Source: an uncultured Paracoccaceae bacterium (GTDB lineage: Bacteria > Pseudomonadota > Alphaproteobacteria > Rhodobacterales > Rhodobacteraceae). From it: a DNA stretch of 55,231 nucleotides. The stretch's first letter is position 1; the number at the start of each line of letters is the position of its first letter. Shown piece after piece: positions 45,728 to 54,301 of the stretch. The stretch is from NCBI GenBank assembly GCA_937916485.1, contig CALFSV010000049.1:1-55231 (forward strand). Direction: 5' to 3'. The notes under the pieces were generated by a model that saw only the letters and a program-made list of their open reading frames with translations, was not told the DNA's origin and ran no database searches. Made by a program: the position numbers and the translations under genes.

Positions 45728-46501
45728 TCAGTTTGACGGTGTGTCCCGGACAAAGGCCCAGCGATCCCCCTCGCTTAGCTCTGGTGCAAAGGCATAGCCA
45801 CCGCTGGCAAAGGCGCGAATGTCTTCGGGTTTGGTAAGCCGGTTTTCCACGATGAACCGTGCCATCGCCCCGCGCGCCCGCTTGGCAAAAAAGCTGATGA
45901 TCGAGGTCTTGCCACCCTTTTGTTCAAGAAAGACAGGTGTCACGACCCGCAATTTTAGCGCCTTGCGATCAGCCGCCCGGAAATACTCTTCCGAGGCGCA
46001 GTTTACCAGCGTGTCGGTCCCCACAACTTGGGCCTGCTGACTAAGGGCTTTGGCGACCTGATCGCCCCAATAGTCATAAAGGCTTGATCCACGGCGGGTC
46101 TTGAGACGGCTACCCATTTCAAGGCGATAGGGTTGGATGCCGTCCAACGGACGCAGCAGGCCATAAAGCCCCGACAGGATGCGCAGCCGATCCTGTGCCC
46201 AGAACAAATCGGCCTCTGTCAAGGTCTTGGCCTCAAGCCCCTGATAGGTGTCGCCGTTAAAGGCCAGTACAGCCGGCTTGACCGCATCTGCCGAAGGCTC
46301 TGCGGCAAAAGCGCGAAAGCGGTCGCGGTTCAGGCGGGCCAGATCGTCCGAGATCGACATCAGCGCCCGAAGCTGGCCAAGGGTCAGGTTCCGTGCCGTC
46401 TTTGACAGACGAATGGCGTCCTCTTGCCAGACCGGTTTGGTCGGCGCGATGGCGACGGGCGAATAATCAAGCGATTTGGCGGGCGAAAGAACGGTCAGCA
46501 T
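45728..46501 (-). CDS. yaaA: peroxide stress protein YaaA
   Basis: 257-aa DUF328/YaaA protein, which in E. coli lowers free iron during peroxide stress. Family segments are TVLSPAKSLDY, LYGLLRPLDGIQPYRLEMG, LYDYWGDQV, VNCASEEYF and the basic FFAKRARGAMARF. ATG 46501 follows AGGAG; a frame reaching 46573 lacks homology. Single gene between the A2M gene and the decayed remnant at 46.7 kb. Confidence 0.93.
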   Translation of the reverse strand: MLTVLSPAKSLDYSPVAIAPTKPVWQEDAIRLSKTARNLTLGQLRALMSISDDLARLNRDRFRAFAAEPSADAVKPAVLAFNGDTYQGLEAKTLTEADLFWAQDRLRILSGLYGLLRPLDGIQPYRLEMGSRLKTRRGSSLYDYWGDQVAKALSQQAQVVGTDTLVNCASEEYFRAADRKALKLRVVTPVFLEQKGGKTSIISFFAKRARGAMARFIVENRLTKPEDIRAFASGGYAFAPELSEGDRWAFVRDTPSN

Positions 46502-46693
46502 GGGCTCTCCTGAGGTTGGTTCGGATGTAGCGCCCATGACCGCGGTAATCAAACCAAAGCCTGTCAAGAGCACCCACCGCCCGGAACGGGCAAATCATGT
46601 GCGCCGCAGGCGCGCCATTGGATCAACCCTTGTTCGGGAAAGTGCCCAGTTCGGCGATGGCGTACCCTTGCAGACAGCCGGGCCCCGTACTCT

Positions 46694-46930
46694 GCTGATC
46701 CGGTTGGCCCCATGCATGGCGGTCATCTGGACATTGGCAGCCCGCCCACGGTCGCCGCCCAACACACTCTTGCTGATTTCGGACAAAATCAGATCGGTAT
46801 CGTCATAGCGTTTTCGGGGCTGCGCTTCTAATTCGCCCGTCTTGGCTAGCAGGCCCAAGATCGACGGCACGGCATAAGTGCGGAGGACGGCAAATTCGGG
46901 CGCCTGTTCGATACCCCAGGGCAGTTTCAC
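46694..46930 (-). pseudogene. remnant of an MpaB-like (DUF2236) oxygenase gene
   Basis: About 79 codons (from a GTG at 46930) resemble an internal piece of DUF2236/MpaB-family oxygenases: KLPWGIEQAPEFAVLRTYAVPSI, then RKRYDDTDLILSEI and a MHGANRIS segment. Family members are about 280-300 aa, start well before this and continue past the MHG motif with the YVLSTF region, which is missing. The frame runs on to 46595 with unrelated sequence. Both ends are therefore truncated. Assignment is from remembered family patterns, so moderate. Confidence 0.4.
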
Positions 46931-47019
46931 AGACCCCTGGAAGGTAGACGACGCGCCCTCAGTCGGCCTTGGCGTCTAGAGCTGCGGGTTCAAAAAGCAC
47001 CCATGCTCATCCCCGCCCC

Positions 47020-49056
47020 TCAGGCTTCCCGCAGCACATCGAGGAAGGCGGGACCAAAGCGTTCGGCATGCCGTTCCCCCATGATCCGGGTCAGGTCATT
47101 CAGATCACGAGGCTTGAGCTGGGTGACCTTGGCCAGAACCGAGGCCGAGCAGGTCATCGGTTTGCCAGCGCCGTCATCGCCCCGCGCCAGTTCGGCCTGC
47201 ACCGCCATAAGCCGGTCATAAAGAACGCCTTCGTCGCGCCCTGCCAGCTTGCGCCGGGTGGGATGGACCTCTTCAACCGCGCCGGTGATGACCTCAAGAA
47301 AGGCCCGGCCGTAGCTGTCCAGCTTCTTGGCGCCGACACCGCCGATCCGGGCCATCTCGTCCAGGGTCATGGGGCGCGTTTCGGCCATCTCGATCAGGGT
47401 GCGGTCGGTAAAGATGATATAGGCAGGCACGCTGGCCTGCTCTGCCAGGAACCGGCGTTTGGCCTTGAGAGCGCTCAGAAGCGGGGCGTGTTCCTCGGCC
47501 ACCAGTTCCCGGACCTTTGGGCCCGAGGATCGGGCCGCCCGGATCGTATCCTGCCGCAGCGTAATCGCCTCTTCCCCCCGCAGGATGGGAAGGGCACGGT
47601 CCGTCATCCGAAGGGCACCGTGGCGGTCGGGGTCCGGGCGGAACAGGTCATGCCCCATCATCTGCCGAAAGATCGCCTGCCACTGGGCCTTGTTGTACTC
47701 TTTGCCCACGCCATAGGTGGGCAGGCTGTCATGTCCCCGCTGGGCGATCTTGTCCGTCTTGGCCCCCAGCAGGATGTCGATCAGATGGCCAGCCCCGAAC
47801 CATTCGTCGGTGCGCAACGCAGCGGACAGGGCCATGCGGACTGGCGTTGTCGCGTCAAACACCTCGGCTGGTTTGTCGCACAGGTCACAATGGCCGCAAG
47901 GGGCCGGATCTTCGCCGAAATAGCCCAACAGGGTCTGTCTGCGGCATACCAAAGCCTCGGCCAGACCCAGCAGGGCATTCAGCCGTCCATGATCGGCGGC
48001 CCGCCGTTCGGGCGGGGCGAGCCCTTCGTCAATCTGCTGGCGGCGGTAGCGAATATCGTCCGGGCCAAACAGTGTCAGCGTCTCGGCCGGGGCGCCATCG
48101 CGACCGGCGCGACCGATCTCCTGATAGTAGGCCTCAATGGATTTGGGCAGGTCCGCATGAGCCACCCAGCGAATGTCCGGCTTGTCGATCCCCATGCCAA
48201 AGGCGACGGTTGCGACGACAATCAAACCGTCCTCTTGCTGAAATCGCCGTTCCGTGTCGCGCCGGGCTTCAGCCTCCATTCCGCCGTGGTAATGGCACGC
48301 ACTGTGGCCCGCCTCGCGCAGGGCGGCCGACAGGGTTTCCGTCTTGGCCCGGGTTCCGCAATAGACGATACCCGATTGCCCTTTGCGCGCCGCGGCAAAG
48401 CTAAGGATCTGGTCGCGCGGCTTGTCCTTGACGGCAAAGGCGAGATGGATGTTGGGCCGGTCAAACCCCCGCAAGAAGATCGCAGGCGCCTGACCGTCAA
48501 ACAGCTTTTCGACAATCTCGACCCGAGTTTCCGCGTCCGCCGTCGCCGTGAAGGCAGCGAGCGGCACGTCGAGGAAACGGCGCAACTCCCCGATCCTCAG
48601 GTAGTCGGGACGGAAATCGTGGCCCCATTGGCTGACGCAATGGGCTTCGTCCACCGCGATCAGGCTGACACCCACCCGCTTGAGCATTTGCGGCACCCCG
48701 CCCGAGGCCAGCCGCTCTGGCGCCATGTAAAGCAGGCGCAGGGTTCCAGCCTCAAGCGCGGCCCAGACCGCTTCGGTTTCCTCGGGCGTGCTGCCCGAGG
48801 TCAGTGCACCCGCCTCGACCCCGGCCGCACGCAGACCGCGCACCTGATCGCGCATCAGGGCGATGAGGGGCGAGATGACAACCGTCACCCCATCCCGGAC
48901 CAAGGCAGGCAATTGAAAACACAAGGATTTGCCGCCGCCCGTCGGCATGATGGCCAGAGTGTTACGACCCTCAACCACAGCCTCCACGATCTCTTGCTGA
49001 CCCGGCCGGTAGGCATCGAATCCAAAGACATCGCGCAAAAGCGTGGCAGCGCTCAT
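47020..49056 (-). CDS. recQ: ATP-dependent DNA helicase RecQ
   Basis: 678-aa 3'-5' helicase. Motif 0 YRPGQQEIV, Walker A MPTGGGKS, DEAH box AVDEAHCVSQWGHDFRPDY, motif V VATVAFGMGIDKPDIR and motif VI QEIGRAGRDG are all present. The zinc-binding site is formed by C(RRQTLLGYFGEDPAP)CGHCDLC, followed by the RQC winged helix and a C-terminal HRDC domain (YIIFTDRTLIEMA...). Somewhat longer than E. coli RecQ (609), owing to a C-terminal extension. Participates in recombination and fork repair. Confidence 0.95.
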   Translation of the reverse strand: MSAATLLRDVFGFDAYRPGQQEIVEAVVEGRNTLAIMPTGGGKSLCFQLPALVRDGVTVVISPLIALMRDQVRGLRAAGVEAGALTSGSTPEETEAVWAALEAGTLRLLYMAPERLASGGVPQMLKRVGVSLIAVDEAHCVSQWGHDFRPDYLRIGELRRFLDVPLAAFTATADAETRVEIVEKLFDGQAPAIFLRGFDRPNIHLAFAVKDKPRDQILSFAAARKGQSGIVYCGTRAKTETLSAALREAGHSACHYHGGMEAEARRDTERRFQQEDGLIVVATVAFGMGIDKPDIRWVAHADLPKSIEAYYQEIGRAGRDGAPAETLTLFGPDDIRYRRQQIDEGLAPPERRAADHGRLNALLGLAEALVCRRQTLLGYFGEDPAPCGHCDLCDKPAEVFDATTPVRMALSAALRTDEWFGAGHLIDILLGAKTDKIAQRGHDSLPTYGVGKEYNKAQWQAIFRQMMGHDLFRPDPDRHGALRMTDRALPILRGEEAITLRQDTIRAARSSGPKVRELVAEEHAPLLSALKAKRRFLAEQASVPAYIIFTDRTLIEMAETRPMTLDEMARIGGVGAKKLDSYGRAFLEVITGAVEEVHPTRRKLAGRDEGVLYDRLMAVQAELARGDDGAGKPMTCSASVLAKVTQLKPRDLNDLTRIMGERHAERFGPAFLDVLREA

Positions 49057-49132
49057 TGATGGGAACCTGTCTGTTATTGGTCGTCGTGCTCGTTAACGAT
49101 GACCTTACACAGATGAAGAATCCCTGAACAGC

Positions 49133-49161
49133 CCCGAGCCGGCGGTAAAGACCCGCTCGGG
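49133..49161 (-). terminator. hairpin between yggT and recQ
   Basis: CCCGAGC (49133-49139) pairs with GCTCGGG (49155-49161) around a 15-nt loop. It lies just downstream of the YggT gene on the minus strand, but has no T-run on that side, so termination is tentative. Confidence 0.3.
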
Positions 49162-49169
49162 CAAAAGGA

Positions 49170-49457
49170 TCAGAGGAACAGGCCGACGTTGTTGCGCAGA
49201 ATGATCTCCAGCGCATAGATCCCGATCAGCGCGACCAGCGGAGCGAGGTCGATCCCCCCCATGTTGGGAAGGAAGCGGCGGATGGGGGCGTAAATCGGCT
49301 CGAGCAAACGGTTGAGCCCGTACCAGATCTGGCTGACAAGGGGTTGCCGGATGTTGAGGACCTGAAAGTTGATCAGCCAGCTCATGATGAAATGGGCAAA
49401 GATGAAGAACCGGGCAATTCCCAGAACCAGCATCAGAATTTCAAAGAAGGATTGCAT
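49170..49457 (-). CDS. YggT family membrane protein
   Basis: 95-aa inner-membrane protein with two hydrophobic hairpins. The N-terminal segment FFEILMLVLGIARFFIFAHF is followed by SWLINFQVLN, and the YggT landmark LNRLLEPIYAPIRRFLPNMG precedes LAPLVALIGIYALEIIL. YggT proteins are linked to osmotic shock tolerance and cell division, with no enzymatic role known. ATG 49457 follows GAGAGGCC; the longer open frame to 49568 is not family-like. Confidence 0.88.
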   Translation of the reverse strand: MQSFFEILMLVLGIARFFIFAHFIMSWLINFQVLNIRQPLVSQIWYGLNRLLEPIYAPIRRFLPNMGGIDLAPLVALIGIYALEIILRNNVGLFL

Positions 49458-49586
49458 CTGTCGGCCTCTCCGTTTCGCTCCCCTCGAATTAGGGATGCAG
49501 AGGCAAAAGGGCAATGGCGTTTCCCCAACGTAGCACTTGACGTTAACGTCAGTGCCTTTAGGTCGCACCTCGAAGCGAGGTTCTCC

Positions 49587-50120
49587 ATGTATCCCCTACT
49601 CCGTATGGCCAAGACCTATTTCCTCTTCAGATCGGCCCCAAGGCTACCGCTCATGGGGACACATGTGTCCCATCACATATGTTGGCCACAGGACATCGAC
49701 ATTTTTCTTGAGATGAACAACGGGCGCGTTCTGACCATGCTCGACCTAGGACGCTACGGGCTTTCGTTGCGATCAGGGTTGAGCGAGGTCCTCAAAACCC
49801 AGCGCTGGGGCGTGGCAGTGGCCGGAAGCTCGACCCGCTATCGCAAGCGGATTCGGCCCTTTGCCCGGTTCGAGATGCGGACAAGAGGGGTCGGTTGGGA
49901 TGCGCGCTTCATCTACATTGAACAATCCATCTGGCTTGGCGAGGAGTGCGCCGCCCACGCCCTGCTTCGGACCTGCGTCACCGAAGGTGGCCGAATGGTG
50001 CAGACCGACAGAGTCATCAAGGCCCTGGGGCAGACCGTGGCGTCGCCCCCTTTGCCAGCCTGGGTCAGCAATTGGGTCGAGGCGGACGCAACTCGCCCCT
50101 GGCCACCCACCGGCAGCTAA
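49587..50120 (+). CDS. hotdog-fold acyl-CoA thioesterase family protein
   Basis: 177-aa protein of the 4-hydroxybenzoyl-CoA thioesterase/THEM6-like type. MGTHVSHHICWPQDIDIFLEMNNGRVL carries the family N-x-x-Y/R-like region near residue 50, and RYRKRIRPFARFEMRT plus YIEQSIW are hotdog strands. ATG 49587 follows GAGG at good spacing; an open frame from 49344 is antisense to yggT. Substrate unknown. It is divergent from yggT across a 130-bp gap. Confidence 0.78.
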   Translation: MYPLLRMAKTYFLFRSAPRLPLMGTHVSHHICWPQDIDIFLEMNNGRVLTMLDLGRYGLSLRSGLSEVLKTQRWGVAVAGSSTRYRKRIRPFARFEMRTRGVGWDARFIYIEQSIWLGEECAAHALLRTCVTEGGRMVQTDRVIKALGQTVASPPLPAWVSNWVEADATRPWPPTGS

Positions 50121-50183
50121 AGCAACCCTTGCCAGTCCACCCCATTTCCGGCTTGATCCGGTCAAGACGTTGGGGGGCAGGAC

Positions 50184-51554
50184 ATGGCGACCAAACAGAC
50201 CAAACGGGTTTGGGGATGGATGGCGTTTGATTGGGCGACGCAGCCCTTCTACACGCTTGGCCTGACTTTCATTTTTGGGCCCTATTTTGCTGGCGTGGCG
50301 ACCGAATTTTTCGCCGCCGGCGGCATGTCAGAGCAGGCCGCCGATGCGCAGGCCCAATCAGTCTGGTCGCTTGGGCAGACCCTGGCGGGCCTTTTCGTCG
50401 CGATCCTCGGGCCGATCCTTGGGGCTTATGCCGACAGCACCGGGCGGCGGATGCCGTGGATCGTTGCCTTTTCCTTTGTCTACGTCGGTGCCACCTGGGC
50501 CATGTGGTACATGGTGCCAGACGGATCGGCGTTGTGGTTCTGCCTGATCGCCTTTTCCATCGGGTTCATCGCGGCCGAGTTCGCCTTGATCTTTACCAAC
50601 GCCCAATTGCCCAGCCTTGGCAGCCAGGAGGCCATCGGCAAGATCAGCGGGACCGGGGCCTCGGTTGGCTACTGGGGCGGCGTTCTGTCGCTGTTCATCA
50701 TGCTTCTGTTCTTCTTTGAGGCCAATGACGAGGCCGGGACAACCCTCATCGGTCTGACGCCCCCCTTTGGCCTTGACGCTGCGATGCGCGAGGGGACGCG
50801 TTTTGTCGGCCCGTTCATTGCAGTCTGGTACGTCATCTTCATGATCCCCTATTTCCTTTGGGTCCGAGAGCCAAAGCCGGTTGTCCGGCAAGGCGGCATT
50901 GGGGCAGCGCTGAGCGACCTCAAGACTTCGATCGCGGGTGTCCTGAAGCGGCCATCTCTGGCCGCATTCCTCGGGTCATCGATGCTGTACCGGGATGCGC
51001 TGAACGCGCTTTACGGGTTCGGCGGGGTCTACGCCCGGCTGGTCCTGGACTGGTCCCTGACGATGATCGCCGTCTTTGGGATCATCGGGGCCATCACGGC
51101 AGGTGTCTTTACCTACGTCGGCGGTGTCTTTGATGGGCGCTATGGACCAAAGCCCGTGATCCGGGTCTGCGTCTGGATCCTGATTGCGGTCTGCACGATC
51201 ATCGTAGGCATGTCGCGCGAGACCTTTTTCGGGCTTCCCATAGCCGAAGGGTCGAGCCTGCCAGACATCGTATTCTACGTCTGCGGCGCGGCGATCGGTG
51301 GGGCAGGCGGGGCGCTTTATGCGGCATCGCGGTCGATGATGGTGCGGCACACGAACCCCGACCGGCCGACCGAGGCCTTTGGCCTGTTTGCCCTGTCGGG
51401 CAAGGCGACGGCCTTTCTGGCACCCGCCCTGATCGGAGTGTTCACACTTTGGACGCAAAGCCCTCGGTTGGGGATTTCGCCCGTTATTTTGCTATTCCTT
51501 GCCGGCCTCGTCCTGCTAATCTGGGTCAACAAGAACGGAGACCGCGCCGCATGA
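50184..51554 (+). CDS. MFS transporter, Atg22/UMF1 family
   Basis: 456-aa inner-membrane protein with about 12 helices. It begins WGWMAFDWATQPFYTLGLTF, the UMF1/Atg22-type opening (W-x-x-YD-W-A-x-x-P). The MFS loop is ILGAYADSTGRRMPW. The family is annotated as efflux, with substrate unknown. Its stop overlaps the start of the mepA gene (ATGA), so it is cotranscribed with an exported murein endopeptidase, which may hint at handling cell-wall fragments. Confidence 0.88.
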   Translation: MATKQTKRVWGWMAFDWATQPFYTLGLTFIFGPYFAGVATEFFAAGGMSEQAADAQAQSVWSLGQTLAGLFVAILGPILGAYADSTGRRMPWIVAFSFVYVGATWAMWYMVPDGSALWFCLIAFSIGFIAAEFALIFTNAQLPSLGSQEAIGKISGTGASVGYWGGVLSLFIMLLFFFEANDEAGTTLIGLTPPFGLDAAMREGTRFVGPFIAVWYVIFMIPYFLWVREPKPVVRQGGIGAALSDLKTSIAGVLKRPSLAAFLGSSMLYRDALNALYGFGGVYARLVLDWSLTMIAVFGIIGAITAGVFTYVGGVFDGRYGPKPVIRVCVWILIAVCTIIVGMSRETFFGLPIAEGSSLPDIVFYVCGAAIGGAGGALYAASRSMMVRHTNPDRPTEAFGLFALSGKATAFLAPALIGVFTLWTQSPRLGISPVILLFLAGLVLLIWVNKNGDRAA

Positions 51555-52480
51555 TCCGCCTTCTGGCCAGCTTGGGACTGATTCTTGCCCTATCGTCCTG
51601 TCAAACCGACAGCGACCGTAGCGGCGACGCGGGCCCTGCGCTGACGGCGGCGGCGGTATCGACACAGAACGCCAACGATAGCCGGGTTGCAAAGACGCTC
51701 TTTGGCGGCGTGGCCCTTCCGTCGGCACAGCCTTCGCAGGCGGTCGGCTTCTATTCTCGCGGCTGTCAGGCCGGGGCGGAACAACTTCCAGAAACCGGCC
51801 CGACATGGCAAGCGATGCGGCTGTCGCGCAACCGCAACTGGGGGCAGCCAGTCCTTGTCGACTACCTGCAGGACCTCAGCCGGTTCGCTGCGACCCAGCC
51901 GGGTTGGGCCGGGCTTTACATCGGCGATATGGCCCAACCACGAGGCGGACCGATGCTGACCGGGCATGCCAGCCACCAGGTGGGATTGGATGCAGACATC
52001 TGGATGCTGCCGCCCGCCCGCCTGGACCTGACCCGGGAAGAGCGGGAAAACCTGTCGTCCATCCGCACGGACCGCAACAGCGGCGCCTATGTCAACAGCG
52101 CCTGGACACCGCAACACATGGCCATCATGCGTCAGGCAGCGTCCGACCCACGGGTCGACCGGATCTTTGTCTTTGCCGTTGCCAAGGTGGCAATGTGCAA
52201 TGCGGCTACGGGGGATCGGAGTTGGCTACGCAAGATCAGGCCCTGGCACGGACACAACTACCATTTTCATGTCCGGCTGTCGTGCCCGCCCGGAGACGGC
52301 GCCTGTGAAACACAGGATCCCATTCCAGCCGGAGACGGCTGTGCGGCAGCGCAGGAATGGGTCAACAACATCATAAATCCGCCACCGCCCGATCCCAACT
52401 ACGTCGCTCCACCACCCCGGCCTGAGTTGACGATGGCACGCCTGCCTGCGCAGTGCCTTGATGTTCTGAACAGCAACTAG
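51551..52480 (+). CDS. mepA: penicillin-insensitive murein endopeptidase MepA, lipoprotein form
   Basis: 309-aa LAS-type zinc endopeptidase that cleaves D-alanyl-meso-DAP cross-links. The N terminus [17 protein letters not shown] holds a lipobox with C17, so it is predicted to be a lipoprotein rather than the soluble periplasmic form of E. coli. Zinc and catalytic motifs are [14 protein letters not shown] and [12 protein letters not shown]. Cysteines in the C-terminal half likely form disulfides. ATG 51551 overlaps the MFS stop; the downstream gene begins on its stop codon (TAGTG). Confidence 0.93.
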   Translation: MIRLLASLGLILALSSCQTDSDRSGDAGPALTAAAVSTQNANDSRVAKTLFGGVALPSAQPSQAVGFYSRGCQAGAEQLPETGPTWQAMRLSRNRNWGQPVLVDYLQDLSRFAATQPGWAGLYIGDMAQPRGGPMLTGHASHQVGLDADIWMLPPARLDLTREERENLSSIRTDRNSGAYVNSAWTPQHMAIMRQAASDPRVDRIFVFAVAKVAMCNAATGDRSWLRKIRPWHGHNYHFHVRLSCPPGDGACETQDPIPAGDGCAAAQEWVNNIINPPPPDPNYVAPPPRPELTMARLPAQCLDVLNSN

Positions 52481-53349
52481 TGTTTCGCCGGGCGCTGCTT
52501 GTAGGGCTGTCAGTCCTGTTGACGGGATCGGTCGTCCTGCCCCAACCAAATGGGACAGAATTCCAAAGCCTGTACATCTGGCGTAGCGGCGACAAGGAAT
52601 TCGGCGGGTTTTCCGCGATCGAGGTCAGCGATGATGGGCGCGAGTTTGTAGCCCTCAGCGATCGTGGGGCGATCATTCGGGGTCAATTCCAGCGCGACAA
52701 CGGCATGATAACCGGGATCACCGCCGGTCCCCTGGAGGCGCTCAAGAACGGAATGGGCGGGCCGCTGGCGCGAGGGCGCAGCGACAGCGAAGGTTTGGCG
52801 ATCAGCCCGGACGGGAACGTCTTTATCAGCTTTGAAGGGGTGGCGCGGGTCCGGATCCAGAATGGGCCAGACGGCTGGCCTGCTCTCATCCCCTCTCACC
52901 CTGATTTCGAACACCTTCAGAACAACTCCGCCCTTGAAGCGCTTGCCGTCGGACCGGATGGGACACTTTATACAATACCAGAACGGTCGGGACGGCTCGA
53001 CAGGCCCTTTCCCGTCTACCGATATCGGAACGGTCAATGGGACGTCCCCTTCTCCATCCCCCGAAACTCCAGCTACCTTGTCACCGGGGCGGATGTTGGA
53101 CCGGATGGCAAGCTTTATATCCTGGAACGCAGCTTCAACGGGCTGGCCTTCGGCAGCAGGGTACGACGGTTCGGCCTGGACGGGTCAGGCGGGGAAACGC
53201 TGGTCGAAACGCAGGCCGGGACACGAGACAACCTCGAAGGGATCGCGGTCTGGCGGGATGAGACGGGGCTGATCGTGACGATGATCTCGGACGATAACTT
53301 CAACTGGTTCCAACGGACGGAAATCGTGGAATACCGGCTGCCCGATTGA
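52480..53349 (+). CDS. esterase-like activity of phytase family protein
   Basis: 289-aa exported beta-propeller protein of the phytase-like esterase family. An N-terminal hydrophobic signal ([17 protein letters not shown]) is followed by [25 protein letters not shown] and [14 protein letters not shown], repeats typical of this family. Start is GTG at 52480, overlapping the mepA TAG by one base. Activity is inferred from family naming and not proven. Third gene of the MFS-mepA-esterase operon. Confidence 0.78.
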   Translation: MFRRALLVGLSVLLTGSVVLPQPNGTEFQSLYIWRSGDKEFGGFSAIEVSDDGREFVALSDRGAIIRGQFQRDNGMITGITAGPLEALKNGMGGPLARGRSDSEGLAISPDGNVFISFEGVARVRIQNGPDGWPALIPSHPDFEHLQNNSALEALAVGPDGTLYTIPERSGRLDRPFPVYRYRNGQWDVPFSIPRNSSYLVTGADVGPDGKLYILERSFNGLAFGSRVRRFGLDGSGGETLVETQAGTRDNLEGIAVWRDETGLIVTMISDDNFNWFQRTEIVEYRLPD

Positions 53350-53370
53350 CGGCTACCCGATTGACGGCGG
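53341..53370. repeat. 15-bp tandem duplication
   Basis: CCCGATTGACGGC occurs at 53341-53353 and again at 53356-53368, a period of 15 bp. The first copy contains the stop codon of the phytase-like gene, so the second is a duplicated C-terminal end in the leader of the next gene. Confidence 0.7.
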
Positions 53371-53386
53371 TGGCAGGGCGGCGTAT

Positions 53387-53415
53387 CGGGGCGCGCTCCC
53401 GCTTCGACGGGAGGC
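53387..53415 (+). promoter_or_regulatory. short leader hairpin upstream of the queuosine transporter homologue
   Basis: CTCCCG and CGGGAG pair around CTTCGA in the 100-bp leader of the downstream gene. It could be a weak terminator for the upstream operon or a leader structure. No T-run follows, and no preQ1 riboswitch pattern was recognised. Confidence 0.25.
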
Positions 53416-53451
53416 CAAGTGCCGCACCCTTGTCAAAACGGAAACATCATC

Positions 53452-54078
53452 ATGCGTCTTCTTCCCGGCATCATTGCCATGGCCCTTATCGTCGTGGCCT
53501 CGAACATCCTCGTCCAGTTCCTCATCCTTGACGGATTGCTGACCTGGGGGGCGTTCACCTACCCCCTCGCCTTCCTTGTCACCGACATCATGAACCGGGT
53601 CTACGGGCCGTCGGCCGCCCGGCGGGTGGTGCTGGCGGGGTTTGTCACCGGGATCGTCTGTTCGCTGATCGGCACCCAGATCATGCTGGAATTCGGGCCC
53701 GCCGTCGCCTTGCGGGTCGCTGTCGGATCGGCCACCGCCTTTCTTGTCGCCCAACTGCTGGACGTGGCGGTCTTTGCCCGGCTGCGGGACGGGGCGTGGT
53801 GGAAGGCGCCGCTGGTGTCGACGCTGATCTCCTCGACCATCGACACAGCCCTGTTCTTTACCATCGCCTTCTCGGCCAGCGTCACGGTATTCGGGGCGAA
53901 TGCCGATGCGGCGGTCAGCTGGGCGCAGGATCCGGCCCCTTTCCTGCTGATGGGGCCGATGGCGCCGCTTTGGGTGACCCTCGCCGTGGCGGATTGGGCG
54001 GTCAAACTGGGCATCGCCCTTTTTGCATTGATTCCATTCCGCCTGATCGTTGGGCAACTTGCACAGAAACCAGCATGA
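53452..54078 (+). CDS. queuosine precursor transporter (VUT/YhhQ family)
   Basis: 208-aa membrane protein with about six helices. LTWGAFTYPLAFLVTDIMNRVYG is the VUT/YhhQ hallmark (TYP...TD...YG). STLISSTIDTALFFTIAF and the C-terminal YhhQ-like helix follow. Members import preQ0/preQ1 or queuine for tRNA position-34 modification. ATG 53452 has only a weak CGGAA upstream; an ATG (GTG) at 53419 would add 11 polar residues. Follows the MFS-mepA-esterase operon after the tandem duplication. Confidence 0.87.
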   Translation: MRLLPGIIAMALIVVASNILVQFLILDGLLTWGAFTYPLAFLVTDIMNRVYGPSAARRVVLAGFVTGIVCSLIGTQIMLEFGPAVALRVAVGSATAFLVAQLLDVAVFARLRDGAWWKAPLVSTLISSTIDTALFFTIAFSASVTVFGANADAAVSWAQDPAPFLLMGPMAPLWVTLAVADWAVKLGIALFALIPFRLIVGQLAQKPA

Positions 54079-54178
54079 CAGCTGTGTGAAATTATCAGCC
54101 GATGGTGGTTTTTAATTTGACATACACCAAATCTGTGCAAGCCTGAGGACATCAGAAACAGCGAAAGGAGGTGATCCA

Positions 54179-54235
54179 GTGTCGAGAAAGAGATTGGAGA
54201 AGTGCGTCGGGACAGCTTGGGAGGTGCGCAGCTAA
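54179..54235 (+). CDS. 18-codon ORF behind a 17-nt perfect Shine-Dalgarno
   Basis: GTG at 54179 opens an 18-aa peptide, VSRKRLEKCVGTAWEVRS, ending in TAA. AGGAGG lies 7 bases upstream, and the full 17-nt match to the anti-Shine-Dalgarno tail runs into the start codon, far stronger than any other site seen in the window. The peptide is basic with one Cys and one Trp. It may be a leader peptide, a microprotein or a ribosome-loading device. Nothing similar was recognised. Confidence 0.4.
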   Translation: MSRKRLEKCVGTAWEVRS

Positions 54236-54301
54236 GGCAGCCCTTGGCTGAGTAAATCCCAGGTGGGACTATCCTAACCGACCCCACCTCCTGAACTTTC
54301 G

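Noticed and set aside
46969..49059. 696-codon open frame antisense to recQ
   Set aside because: Long antisense frames are common in GC-rich genes. The recQ frame has full helicase motifs and a good start, and the opposite frame has none.
53350..53451. preQ1 riboswitch ahead of the queuosine transporter homologue
   Set aside because: A short hairpin exists, but the A-rich pseudoknot tail and conserved loop of known preQ1 classes are not apparent.
54163..54179. Fragment of a 16S rRNA gene on the minus strand
   Set aside because: The match to the 16S 3' end stops after 17 nt and the preceding sequence is unrelated to the conserved 16S region, while it fits an SD placed 7 bases before GTG.
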